DNA of 32,750 nt from NCBI GenBank assembly GCA_026400565.1, contig JAPLOV010000201.1, forward strand, positions 1 to 32,750, written 5' to 3'. The position numbers and the translations under genes were made by a program. This DNA is from Hyphomicrobiales bacterium (GTDB taxonomy: Bacteria; Pseudomonadota; Alphaproteobacteria; Rhizobiales; Beijerinckiaceae). Position 1 is the stretch's first letter. The number at the start of each line of letters is the position of its first letter. Under the pieces are notes generated by a model. It did not search any database. It was not told the origin of the DNA and was given only the letters and a program-made list of their open reading frames with translations. Positions 17,873-27,184 of this stretch are shown piece by piece.

Positions 17873-19039
17873 ATGATCGACCATCCGACCTCGACCGCCG
17901 GCTTCGGTGTCTACCTGCACTGGCCCTTCTGCGCGGCCAAGTGCCCTTACTGCGACTTCAACAGCCATGTGCGGCACAGCAAGCCCGACGAAGCCGCCTA
18001 TGTCGCGGCGTTTCGGCGCGAGATCGCGCATCGCGCCGCGCTCAGCCCGGGCCGGGACGTCACCTCGATCTTCCTGGGTGGCGGCACGCCCTCGCTGATG
18101 CAGCCGGCCACAGTGGCGGCCCTGCTCGATGCGGTGGCCGAAGCGTGGCCGACCGCACGCGACATCGAGGTCACGCTGGAAGCCAACCCGACCAGTGTCG
18201 ATGCCGAACGGTTTGCGGGCTATCGCAGCGCCGGCGTCAACCGGGTGTCGCTGGGTGTGCAGGCGCTGAACGACCGTGACCTGAAGGCGCTTGGCCGGCT
18301 GCACAGCACCGAGGAGGCGCTGGCCGCCGTGGCCGTCGCCGCCCGGCATTTCGAGCGCATGTCGTTCGACCTGATCTATGCCCGCTCACCCGAGCAGAGC
18401 GTGGCCGAATGGCGCGGCGAACTGTGCGGCGCGCTGGAAAGGGCGGTGGAGCACCTGTCGCTCTACCAGCTCACGATCGAACCGGGCACGGCCTTCCATG
18501 CGTTGCACGCTGCCGGCAAGCTGCCGGTGCCAGACGAGGATCTGGCGCGCGCCCTGTATGAAACCACACAGGAACTGTGTGATCGCCACGGCTTTGCCGC
18601 CTACGAAATCTCGAATCATGCCCGCGCAGGCGCGGAATGCCGGCACAATCTTGTCTACTGGCGCTATGGCGAATATGCCGGGATCGGTCCCGGCGCGCAT
18701 GGGCGACTGGTGGTGGACGGCGTGCGCCGGGCACAATCGACCGAGAAACACCCTGAAACATGGCTGGCCATGGTGGCCGCGCAGGGTCATGCCCTCGTCG
18801 AGGATGACCCGCTTTCGCCGGAATCCGCGGGCGATGAATTCCTGCTGATGGGCCTCAGGCTCAGCGAAGGCATCGATCCTGCCGTCTATGCTGCCCTGGC
18901 GGGCCACGGCTTTTCTGAAAAGCGCGTGGCGTCCCTGATCGACGATGGCCTGATCACACTCAGGCCGGATGGCCGCATCGCGGCGACGCCGGATGGCGCG
19001 CTGGTGCTTGATGCGGTCGTGGCCGATCTGGCCGCCTGA
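17873..19039 (+). CDS. hemW: Radical SAM family heme chaperone HemW
   Basis: GVYLHWPFCAAKCPYCDFNSHV (CxxxCxxC), IFLGGGTPSLM, VNRVSLGVQALNDRDLKALGRLH. Confidence 0.93.
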   Translation: MIDHPTSTAGFGVYLHWPFCAAKCPYCDFNSHVRHSKPDEAAYVAAFRREIAHRAALSPGRDVTSIFLGGGTPSLMQPATVAALLDAVAEAWPTARDIEVTLEANPTSVDAERFAGYRSAGVNRVSLGVQALNDRDLKALGRLHSTEEALAAVAVAARHFERMSFDLIYARSPEQSVAEWRGELCGALERAVEHLSLYQLTIEPGTAFHALHAAGKLPVPDEDLARALYETTQELCDRHGFAAYEISNHARAGAECRHNLVYWRYGEYAGIGPGAHGRLVVDGVRRAQSTEKHPETWLAMVAAQGHALVEDDPLSPESAGDEFLLMGLRLSEGIDPAVYAALAGHGFSEKRVASLIDDGLITLRPDGRIAATPDGALVLDAVVADLAA

Positions 19040-19049
19040 CAGCGCCCGA

Positions 19050-20264
19050 TCAGGCCGAGCGGCCAAACTCGCGCGGGGCCGCGTTGACCGTCACGGATGT
19101 GCCATTGCGAATTTCGAGCACGGCGAGGCCACGCTCGATCATGCCGTCCTGACGGAAGCGGAACAAGCCGTCGACCCCGTCGAAACCGGATGGGTTGGTC
19201 AGCACCGCCTCCGAGAAGCGCTGGGCTCCGTGCTGCCGCGTCAGGGCGGCAACCAGCGTCATGGCCGTGTAGGCCAACGAGGCCAGCCGGATCGGGGAGG
19301 CCCCGAACCGGGCCTGGTAGCGCTGGGCGAAGGCGTTGAAGCCACCTGAATCGGGCGCTGCGAACCACCCGCCCTGCAATTGCGGTACGCGGAAGTTGCG
19401 GGCATCGTTCCAGACCCCGGTTCCGAGCAGCTTGACGCGCTGGCTGTTGAGCCCGGCGCCCTGCAAGGCTTGGCCGATGGCCGGCAAGGTATCGGCATTC
19501 TCGGGAACGAACAGCGCGTCGATCTGGCCCAAAGCAGGAGTGAGCCGCCCGACAGCGGCCTCCATCTGACCCTGATCGATGGCAAAGCGCTCGATGGCGG
19601 CCACACGCACGCCGCGCTGGGCTGCGGTTTGCTGGAAGGCGGCTTCGACCACACGGCCATAGGCGGTGTCGGGGATGAGTGCCGCGAAGGACCGGCGGCC
19701 TTGCTGGGCCGCGAAGTTCACCACGCGCTGCACTTCCAGTTCGGCCACGAACGACATCAGGTAAACGCCGGGCGAGGCCACGGCCGCGTCTGTCGAGAAG
19801 GCAATCACCGGCCGCCCAGCCGGCTTTGCCACGGAAGCGACAGCCTGCACGGAGGTGGCGAAGAGCGGGCCAATGATGAGTTCGGCACCCTCGGCCAGCG
19901 CCTCCTGGGCGGCGGCACGCGCGCCGTCGGCGGAGCCCTTGTCGTCCTTGATGATCAGCCGGATATTGGGATTCTGGAACTCGGCCAGCGCCATTTCAGC
20001 GGCGTTCTTCAGCGCGTTGCCCACGGTGCCGCTCTGCCCGCCAGCGGTCAGCGGCAGGATCAGTGCGACCGGAACGCCACCTTGTGGGCCTGTCGGCGAG
20101 GCAGACCCGGGAGCAGGGCCGGAGCCACTCTCGAAGCTGGGAAGCCCTCCGACGCAAGCCCCAAGGCTGGAGGACAGCGCCGTCAGGCCGAGAAACTTCA
20201 GGGCGAGAAACTTCAGGCCGGTGCGGCGATCAAGACGCTGATCTGTCAAGTTGCAGTTCCCCAT
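19050..20264 (-). CDS. Penicillin-binding protein activator / LpoA-like periplasmic-binding lipoprotein
   Basis: Lipoprotein signal FLGLTALSSSLGACVGG; VALILPLTAGGQSGTVGNALKNAAEMALAEF and LIIGPLFATSVQAVASVAKPAGRPVIAFSTD; divergent from rsmI. ATG 20264 preferred. Confidence 0.85.
   Translation of the reverse strand: MGNCNLTDQRLDRRTGLKFLALKFLGLTALSSSLGACVGGLPSFESGSGPAPGSASPTGPQGGVPVALILPLTAGGQSGTVGNALKNAAEMALAEFQNPNIRLIIKDDKGSADGARAAAQEALAEGAELIIGPLFATSVQAVASVAKPAGRPVIAFSTDAAVASPGVYLMSFVAELEVQRVVNFAAQQGRRSFAALIPDTAYGRVVEAAFQQTAAQRGVRVAAIERFAIDQGQMEAAVGRLTPALGQIDALFVPENADTLPAIGQALQGAGLNSQRVKLLGTGVWNDARNFRVPQLQGGWFAAPDSGGFNAFAQRYQARFGASPIRLASLAYTAMTLVAALTRQHGAQRFSEAVLTNPSGFDGVDGLFRFRQDGMIERGLAVLEIRNGTSVTVNAAPREFGRSA
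20183..20220 (-). repeat. 15-bp tandem duplication (about 2.5 copies) in a lipoprotein signal peptide
   Basis: tcaggccgagaaact / tcagggcgagaaact / tcaggccg; encodes LKFLA-LKFLG. Confidence 0.85.
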
Positions 20265-20343
20265 GGAGGCAATCCGTTCACTATAACAAGTTTTCACGCG
20301 TTGTCACAGCATGAATAAAGACGGATCTTCGGAAAACCTTTCG

Positions 20344-20359
20344 TTAACAGAGCCTTAAC
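20344..20359. promoter_or_regulatory. Perfect CtrA-type site TTAA-N7-TTAAC
   Basis: ttaacagagccttaac in the divergent intergenic region between the LpoA-like gene and rsmI. Confidence 0.5.
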
Positions 20360-20436
20360 GTGACGACACCGGCTCTGTCCCGATTTCGCGCCTGATCAGG
20401 CTGGCCTCGACGCCTCGAACATGGCAGTGCTCGGAC

Positions 20437-21342
20437 ATGAGCAAACCTGATCATCCGCACGGGTCGTTCACCGCTTTCGGCATCAGGGCCGCAGCCGAGC
20501 CGCTCGCACCCGGTCTGCATGTGGTGTCCACCCCCATCGGCAATCTTCGCGACATGTCGCTGCGCGCATTGGCAACGCTGGCGGCCGCTGACCTGATACT
20601 GGCCGAGGATACCCGCGTCACCAAGGTTCTGCTGGCACATTACGGTATTTCCACGCCGCTGGCCGCCTATCACGAGCACAATGCCAACGAGATGCGCCCG
20701 CGCGTGCTGGCGCGGCTGGCGGCTGGCGACAGGCTGGCGCTGGTGTCGGATGCGGGAACACCGCTGGTCTCGGACCCTGGCTATCGTCTGGTCGAAGATG
20801 CCGTGAAGGCCGGGCATGCCGTGACCGGGGTTCCGGGCCCGTCCGCCGTGCTGGCCGCGCTGGTGGTAGCCGGACTGCCGACGGACCGCTTCTTCTTCGA
20901 GGGGTTTCTGGCCCCGCGCACGGCAGCGCGGCGGGCGCGCCTGACCGAGCTCGGCACCATTCCGGCGACCATCGTGCTGTTCGAATCGCCGCGCCGTCTG
21001 GCGGAAATGCTGGCCGATGCCGCCGCCATGCTGGGCGCGCGGCCGGCAGCCGTGGCACGCGAACTGACCAAGATGCACGAAACCGTCAAGCGCGGCAGCT
21101 TGCCGGAACTGGCCACACTGTATGCAGCCGGCGAGACGGCGCGCGGCGAGATCGTGGTGCTGATCGGGCAGGCCGAGGCCGGCGCAGCCTCGCCCGCCAC
21201 CGAGGATCTGGTCGACGGCAAGCTCAAGGCTGCGCTCGGGGCCATGTCGCTGAAGGAAGCGGTGGCACAGGTGACGGCCGATACCGGCCTGCCCCGCCGC
21301 AAGGTCTATGCCCGCGCCCTCGAACTGACCCGCACACCCTGA
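20437..21342 (+). CDS. rsmI: 16S rRNA (cytidine(1402)-2'-O)-methyltransferase
   Basis: PGLHVVSTPIGNLRDMSLRALATLAAADLILAEDTRVTKVLLAHYGI; ALVSDAGTPLVSDPGYRLV. Confidence 0.96.
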   Translation: MSKPDHPHGSFTAFGIRAAAEPLAPGLHVVSTPIGNLRDMSLRALATLAAADLILAEDTRVTKVLLAHYGISTPLAAYHEHNANEMRPRVLARLAAGDRLALVSDAGTPLVSDPGYRLVEDAVKAGHAVTGVPGPSAVLAALVVAGLPTDRFFFEGFLAPRTAARRARLTELGTIPATIVLFESPRRLAEMLADAAAMLGARPAAVARELTKMHETVKRGSLPELATLYAAGETARGEIVVLIGQAEAGAASPATEDLVDGKLKAALGAMSLKEAVAQVTADTGLPRRKVYARALELTRTP

Positions 21343-21435
21343 ATGGCGCCCTCTGACCGCAGCACAGGGCAGCGCCGCTCGGGCAGGGCCGCTGGCCGCG
21401 CCACGTCGAGAATGCGGTTTCGCTCGACGTGACCT

Positions 21436-21477
21436 GAAAGACCTGCCCCGAAAGACTTGCCCGGAAAGACTTGCGCT
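21436..21477. repeat. 14-bp tandem repeat, 3 copies, rsmI-gshB intergenic
   Basis: gaaagacctgcccc / gaaagacttgcccg / gaaagacttgcgct. Confidence 0.9.
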
Positions 21478-21532
21478 GAACCCTCGGGGCCGCCGATAAG
21501 GGCAGCCGAACCCGCCAATGCAGGACTGCCCC

Positions 21533-22474
21533 ATGAGCCTCACCGTCGCCGTCCAGATGGACCCGATCGAACGCATCAGGATCGCCGGCGATTCCAGCTT
21601 CGCGCTGATGCTCGAAGCACAGGCGCGCAGGCATACGCTCTACTCCTACACCCCCGACAAGCTGTCCATGCGCGACGGCAAGGTCATGGCCATGGCGCGG
21701 CCGGTCAGCGTCAGGGATATCGAGGGCGATCATGCGACGCTTGGCAGCGAGGAGTGCATCGATCTGGGCGATGTCGACGTGGTGCTGCTGCGCCAGGACC
21801 CGCCATTTGACATGGGCTATGTCACCACCACGCACCTTCTGGAGCGCATTCACCCGAAAACGCTGGTGGTCAACGATCCGGCCCATGTGCGCAATGCGCC
21901 CGAGAAGATCTTCGTCACCGATTTCCCGGACCTGATGCCGGCGACGCTGATCACGCGCGACAAGGCCGAGATCGAGGCCTTCCGGGCCGAATTCGGCGAC
22001 GTCGTGATGAAGCCGCTCTACGGCAATGGCGGCGCGGCCGTGTTCAAGGTCGGCCGGATCGACCCGAATTTCGGCTCGCTCTACGACCTGTTCGCGACCC
22101 TGTTCAAGGAGCCCTGGGTGGTGCAGCGCTTCCTGCCCAAGGTCACGGAAGGCGACAAGCGCATCATTCTGGTCGACGGAGTGGTCAAGGGCGCGGTCAA
22201 CCGGGTGCCGGCGGAGAACGACATCCGCTCCAACATGGTGCGCGGTGGCGCGGCGAAGCCGACCGACCTGTCAAGGCGCGAGATGGAGATCTGCGAGCGC
22301 ATCGGGCCGGACCTGAAAGCCCGTGGCCTGATCTTCGTCGGCATCGATGTGATCGACGGCAACCTGACCGAAATCAACGTGACCTCGCCCACCGGCCTTC
22401 GTGCCATCAAGCGGCTGGGCGGGCCCGATCTGGCCGTGGACGTGTGGGATGCGATCGAGGCGAAGCTGGGGTAA
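21533..22474 (+). CDS. gshB: Glutathione synthase
   Basis: [71 protein letters not shown]. Confidence 0.96.
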   Translation: MSLTVAVQMDPIERIRIAGDSSFALMLEAQARRHTLYSYTPDKLSMRDGKVMAMARPVSVRDIEGDHATLGSEECIDLGDVDVVLLRQDPPFDMGYVTTTHLLERIHPKTLVVNDPAHVRNAPEKIFVTDFPDLMPATLITRDKAEIEAFRAEFGDVVMKPLYGNGGAAVFKVGRIDPNFGSLYDLFATLFKEPWVVQRFLPKVTEGDKRIILVDGVVKGAVNRVPAENDIRSNMVRGGAAKPTDLSRREMEICERIGPDLKARGLIFVGIDVIDGNLTEINVTSPTGLRAIKRLGGPDLAVDVWDAIEAKLG

Positions 22475-22498
22475 GGGGCGTGCGGCACCCGCTTCACT

Positions 22499-23236
22499 TC
22501 AATACCCCACCTCGTCCACCCGCATGCCCATGGCATCGAACATCAGCAGGCGGCCGACCAGACCCTCTCCGAAACCGGTGATCTGGCGGATCACCTCCAG
22601 CGCCATCATCGAGCCCATGACCCCGGCGAGGGCGCCCAGCACGCCGGCCTCGGCACAGGCCGGCACCACGCCCGCAGCGGGTGCTTCCGGGAACAGGTCG
22701 CGGTAGGACGGATTGAGCCGGCCATCGGGCCGCGCCTCGAAGGGCCTCAGCGTCGTCAGCGTGCCATCGAAGCGGCCGATGGCCGCGGTGACCAGCGGCT
22801 TGCGCTCGGCACGGCAGGCATCGGCCACCAGATAGCGCGTGGCGAAGTTGTCGCAGCCATCGGCCACCAGATCGTAGCTGGCGATCAGCGCGCGGGCATT
22901 GTGGCCGTCAAGGCGGTGCGCATGGGGCTCGACGCGGACCCCAGGATTGAGGCGCTGGACGGCATCTGCCGCGCTTGAAACCTTGGGCCGGCCGATGTCC
23001 GGCGTGCCATGCAGAACCTGGCGCTGGAGATTGGACAGCGATACCGCATCATCATCGACCACGCCGATGCAGCCGACGCCGGCCGCGGCCAGATACAGGA
23101 TCAGCGGCGACCCAAGACCACCAGCACCGACCACCAGCACGCGGGCTGCGGCCAGCCGTGCCTGGCCCGGGCCGCCGATCTCCGGCAGGACAAGGTGGCG
23201 AGCATAGCGCTCGATCTCGGCGGCATCGAAGCTCAT
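22499..23236 (-). CDS. MoeB/ThiF family adenylyltransferase
   Basis: MSFDAAEIERYARHLVLPEIGGPGQARLAAARVLVVGAGGLGSPLILYLAAAGVGCIGVVDDDAVSLSNLQRQVLHGTPDIGRPK. Confidence 0.93.
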   Translation of the reverse strand: MSFDAAEIERYARHLVLPEIGGPGQARLAAARVLVVGAGGLGSPLILYLAAAGVGCIGVVDDDAVSLSNLQRQVLHGTPDIGRPKVSSAADAVQRLNPGVRVEPHAHRLDGHNARALIASYDLVADGCDNFATRYLVADACRAERKPLVTAAIGRFDGTLTTLRPFEARPDGRLNPSYRDLFPEAPAAGVVPACAEAGVLGALAGVMGSMMALEVIRQITGFGEGLVGRLLMFDAMGMRVDEVGY

Positions 23237-23423
23237 CTCTTGTGCCTTCCCTGCTCGGTCCTCGATGAGGCGTAAAGCGCGGCAAAGCGCGCCGCAATGT
23301 GGAAAATGCAGGCGAATCGGCACTTGAGCCTTGCGGGCTCTTTGCCGGGGCCTATGTGCCATACCATCGTAGGCGCCAGTCACGGCGGCCTCACGTGTTC
23401 CGTCGTCATTTGGGAGGTATCAC

Positions 23424-24428
23424 ATGCGTTTGAAAACACTGGCTCTGGCGCTCGCGGGCGTTGCCATGTCGGCGGTCGCTGCCATCGCGCAGCAGGCCGT
23501 CACCCCAGCCGTGGTCTATGATCTTGGTGGCAAGTTCGACAAGTCGTTCAACGAAGCTGCCTTCAATGGTGCCGAGCGCTTCAAGCGCGAAAGCGGTATC
23601 GATTATCGTGACTTCGAGATCCAGAACGACGCCCAGCGCGAGCAGGCCCTGCGCAACTTCGCCCAGCGTGGCCAGAACCCGATCATTGCGGTCGGCTTCT
23701 CATTCCGCGCGGCGCTCGAGAATGTTGCCAAGGAATTCCCCAATACCCGCTTTGCCATCATCGATTCCGGGGTTGATCTGCCGAACGTGCAGTCCATCCG
23801 CTTCCGTGAACACGAGGGCTCCTATCTCGTTGGCGTTCTTGCTGGCCTCGCCACCAAGAAGAACACTGTCGGCTTCGTCGGCGGCATGGACATTCCGCTG
23901 ATCCGCCGTTTTGCCTGTGGTTTCGTTCAGGGCGTCAAGGTGGCGAAGCCTGGCGTGAGCGTTATCCAGAACATGACAGGCACAACTGGCGCGGCCTTCC
24001 GCGACCCGGTGCGCGGCGGCGAACTGGCCCGCGGCCAGATCTCCCAGGGCGCAGACGTGATCTATCACGCTTCGGGGGCGACCGGCATCGGCGTGCTGCA
24101 GGCTGCCGCTGATGGCGGCGCACTCGGCATCGGTGTCGATTCGAACCAGAACGGCCTGCATCCGGGCAAGGTCCTGACCTCGATGCTGAAGCGCGTCGAC
24201 AACGCCGTGCATACCTCGTTCACCACCGCCCGCGCCGGAACGTGGAAAGCCGGCACCTCCGTGCTGGGTCTTGCCGAAGGTGGGGTGGACTGGGCTGATG
24301 ACAGCAACAATGCGCCGCTGATCACCGCCGAGATGCGTGCTGCCGTGACCAAGGCCTCCGACGACATCAAGGCTGGCCGAGTGGTGGTGCATGACTTCAT
24401 GTCGAACCAGGCCTGCCCGGTGCAGTGA
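23424..24428 (+). CDS. BMP family ABC transporter substrate-binding protein (probable nucleoside/purine uptake)
   Basis: Signal peptide then VVYDLGGKFDKSFNEAAFNGAERF...; QADVIYHASGATG-like segment (QGADVIYHASGATGIGVLQAA); adjacent to transporter genes. Confidence 0.93.
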   Translation: MRLKTLALALAGVAMSAVAAIAQQAVTPAVVYDLGGKFDKSFNEAAFNGAERFKRESGIDYRDFEIQNDAQREQALRNFAQRGQNPIIAVGFSFRAALENVAKEFPNTRFAIIDSGVDLPNVQSIRFREHEGSYLVGVLAGLATKKNTVGFVGGMDIPLIRRFACGFVQGVKVAKPGVSVIQNMTGTTGAAFRDPVRGGELARGQISQGADVIYHASGATGIGVLQAAADGGALGIGVDSNQNGLHPGKVLTSMLKRVDNAVHTSFTTARAGTWKAGTSVLGLAEGGVDWADDSNNAPLITAEMRAAVTKASDDIKAGRVVVHDFMSNQACPVQ

Positions 24429-24456
24429 ACTTTTGCAGTGAACCTTTGCAGTGAAC
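24422..24456 (+). repeat. 13-bp tandem repeat (about 2.7 copies) spanning the BMP gene stop codon
   Basis: gcagtgaactttt / gcagtgaaccttt / gcagtgaac; TGA stop lies in the first unit. Confidence 0.9.
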
Positions 24457-24481
24457 CCGGCGCAGTCACCCTGCGCCGGGT
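24455..24481 (+). terminator. Terminator-like hairpin after the BMP gene
   Basis: Perfect 11-bp stem acccggcgcag/ctgcgccgggt with 5-nt loop tcacc; poor U-tract (cttgtg). Confidence 0.55.
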
Positions 24482-24539
24482 CTTGTGACAAACGGATGGC
24501 CGGGGCACACTCCGGCCATTGTGATTTTGAAAGCCCTGC

Positions 24540-26081
24540 ATGATCCCGCCTGCCATCCAGATGACCGGCATCGACAAGCGCTTCGGGGCGGTTCACGCCA
24601 ACCGGGCCGTCGATCTGACGGTGACGAAGGGCACGGTGCATGGGCTGATCGGCGAGAACGGGGCCGGCAAGTCGACCCTGATGTCGATCCTTTACGGGTT
24701 CTACGCGGCGGATGCCGGCAGCATCGCCATCAATGGCAAGCCGAGCCTGATCCGCACACCGGCCGACGCGATCCATTCAGGCATCGGCATGGTGCACCAG
24801 CACTTCATGCTGGTGGAGACCTTCACCGTGGTCGAGAACGTGATGCTTGGCGCGGAGGGCGGCGTGTTCACCGCACGTGGCGCGGCTGCCGTGCGCAGCA
24901 AACTGCTGGAGCTGTCGCAGGCCTACAGCATGGACGTGAACCCCGATGCGGTGGTGTCGGATCTGGCTGTCGGCGAATTGCAGCGGGTCGAAATCCTGAA
25001 AGCGCTGGTCAAGGGCGCCGACATCCTCATCCTCGACGAGCCGACCGCCGTGCTGACGCCGACCGAGGTCGATAACCTGTTCGTGCTGCTGCGCCGCCTC
25101 GCAGGGGAAGGCAAGACGGTCATCATCGTCACGCACAAGCTGAAAGAGATCATGGCCGTGACGGACCGCGTTTCCGTGATGCGGCGCGGCGAGATGGTCG
25201 GAACAGTCGAGACGGCCGGCACCAGCCCCGCTGATCTGGCGGAGCTGATGGTCGGCAGGCGCGTGGTCCTCACGGTCGAGAAGGGGGCTGCCCGTCCCGG
25301 CGACGTCATGCTCGCCGTCGAGGACCTGTGCGTCCGCGATGCGCGCGGCACGCTCCGGCTCGACCATGTCAGCCTTACGGTGAAGGCCGGCGAGATCGTC
25401 GGCATCGCCGGCGTCTCGGGCAATGGCCAGTCCGAACTGCTGGAAGCCATCGCAGGCATCCGCAAGCCTTCGTCCGGGCGCGTCAGCCTCAAGGGCGAGG
25501 CGCTGGACTGCGGCGGGAAGGACGATCCCCGGACGCTGCGCGCCAAGGGCTTGCGACACGTCCCGGAAGACCGCCACAGGATGGGTCTGGTCAAGCCGTT
25601 CGCGGCGGCGGAGAGCGCCATGCTGGGCTGCTCCGACGAGGAACGCTTCGGCAGGGGGCTGTTTCTCGACCGCGATCTGGTGATGGCCGATTGCGCGGCC
25701 AAGATGGCGGCCTTCGACGTGCGGCCCGCCGACCCCGGCCTGCGGACGGCGCTGTTCTCGGGCGGAAACCAGCAGAAGCTCGTGCTGGCAAGGGAGATCG
25801 AGCGCGATCCCCAGCTCCTGCTGATCGGCCAGCCGACCCGCGGCGTCGACATCGGCGCGATCGAGTTCATCCACAAGCGCATCATCGCGCTGCGCGATGC
25901 CGGCAAGGCGATCCTTCTGGTCTCGACCGAACTCGACGAGGTTCTGGCCTTGTCCGACCGCGTGCTCGTGATGTGCGGCGGCAAGATCACCGGTGAGCGG
26001 CTGCCGGACCAGACCAGCGAGCAGGACATGGGGCTCCTGATGGCCGGCGTGACCTCCGAACAGCCCAAGGAAGCAGCATGA
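24540..26081 (+). CDS. ABC transporter ATP-binding protein, two-domain sugar/nucleoside type
   Basis: GENGAGKSTLMSILYG Walker A; second domain GVSGNGQSELLEAIAG and FSGGNQQKLVLAREIERDPQLLLIGQPTRGVDIGA. Confidence 0.95.
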   Translation: MIPPAIQMTGIDKRFGAVHANRAVDLTVTKGTVHGLIGENGAGKSTLMSILYGFYAADAGSIAINGKPSLIRTPADAIHSGIGMVHQHFMLVETFTVVENVMLGAEGGVFTARGAAAVRSKLLELSQAYSMDVNPDAVVSDLAVGELQRVEILKALVKGADILILDEPTAVLTPTEVDNLFVLLRRLAGEGKTVIIVTHKLKEIMAVTDRVSVMRRGEMVGTVETAGTSPADLAELMVGRRVVLTVEKGAARPGDVMLAVEDLCVRDARGTLRLDHVSLTVKAGEIVGIAGVSGNGQSELLEAIAGIRKPSSGRVSLKGEALDCGGKDDPRTLRAKGLRHVPEDRHRMGLVKPFAAAESAMLGCSDEERFGRGLFLDRDLVMADCAAKMAAFDVRPADPGLRTALFSGGNQQKLVLAREIERDPQLLLIGQPTRGVDIGAIEFIHKRIIALRDAGKAILLVSTELDEVLALSDRVLVMCGGKITGERLPDQTSEQDMGLLMAGVTSEQPKEAA

Positions 26082-27184
26082 GCGCCCGGCCCGCGCCGCT
26101 CTGGCTGATCGCGGGCGTGGTGCCGCTGGTCAATGTCGCGGTTGCCTTCCTGGCCGCGGGGCTCGTCATCGCGCTGATCGGCGAGAACCCGCTGGAAGCG
26201 CTGCAGATCATGCTGCGCGGAGCGCTCGGCTCGCAATACGGGCTGGGCTACACCTTGTATTACACGACCAGTTTCATCTTCACGGGTCTTGCCGTGGCCG
26301 TGGCCTTCCATGCGGGACACTTCAACATCGGCGGCGAGGGGCAGGCCCTGATGGGGGGGCTTGGCGCAGCCCTTGTGGCGCTTTCACTGCCGTTCCTGCC
26401 ATGGCCGATCCTGCTGCCGCTCTGCGTGCTCGGGGCGGCGCTGGCAGGGGCTGCCTGGGTGCTGATCCCGGCCTATCTCCAGGCCTATCGCGGCAGCCAC
26501 ATCGTGATCACCACGATCATGTTCAACTTCCTGGCCGCCACGCTGCTGGTCTACCTGCTGGTCGGGCCAATGAAGATGGCCGGTTCCATGGCCCCCGAAA
26601 CGGCCAGGTTCGTGCCGGGCGCAACGCTGCCGCTGATGAACCAGATGGCGGCCTGGTTCGGCCTCACGCTGACACGCACGCCGCTGAACCTGTCCTTCGT
26701 GTTCGCCATCCTCGCTGCCATCATGGTCTGGGTCCTGATCTGGCGGACAAGGCTCGGCTATGCGATCCGCACCGTCGGAGCCAATCCGGACGCGGCGGTC
26801 TATGCCGGCATCTCGCCAGCCCGGATCACCGTGATCGCGCTGCTGATTTCGGGCGGGCTGGCCGGCCTGATGGCGACCAACGAGATCCTCGGCGTGCAGG
26901 GTCGGCTGATCAACGAGTTCACGGCAGGGGCCGGCTTCGTCGGCATCGCGGTGGCGCTGATGGGCCGGGGCCATCCGTTCGGGATCGTGCTGGCCGCCCT
27001 GCTGTTCGGGGTGCTCTATCAGGGCGGGGCCGAACTGGCCTTTGACAAGCCCAAGATCACCCGCGAGATGATCATCGTCATCCAGGGCTTCGTGATCCTG
27101 TTCGCCGGCGCGCTCGAAATGATGTTCGCGGACAGGATCGCGTCGCTCTACCAGCGTTTTGCCGGCCAGCCGGTGAGCGCATGA
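26078..27184 (+). CDS. ABC transporter permease (nucleoside type)
   Basis: Polytopic; GHFNIGGEGQALMGG and RTVGANPDAAVYAGISPARI motifs; ATGA overlap with the ATPase gene. Confidence 0.94.
   Translation: MSARPAPLWLIAGVVPLVNVAVAFLAAGLVIALIGENPLEALQIMLRGALGSQYGLGYTLYYTTSFIFTGLAVAVAFHAGHFNIGGEGQALMGGLGAALVALSLPFLPWPILLPLCVLGAALAGAAWVLIPAYLQAYRGSHIVITTIMFNFLAATLLVYLLVGPMKMAGSMAPETARFVPGATLPLMNQMAAWFGLTLTRTPLNLSFVFAILAAIMVWVLIWRTRLGYAIRTVGANPDAAVYAGISPARITVIALLISGGLAGLMATNEILGVQGRLINEFTAGAGFVGIAVALMGRGHPFGIVLAALLFGVLYQGGAELAFDKPKITREMIIVIQGFVILFAGALEMMFADRIASLYQRFAGQPVSA

Noticed and set aside
16178-18349. 723-aa version of the phosphohexomutase
   Set aside because: The N-terminal extension is antisense to hemW; the conserved protein begins near ATG 17677.
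24777-26320. Minus-strand ORFs of 365 and 465 aa
   Set aside because: Antisense to the ABC ATPase gene; no motif support.
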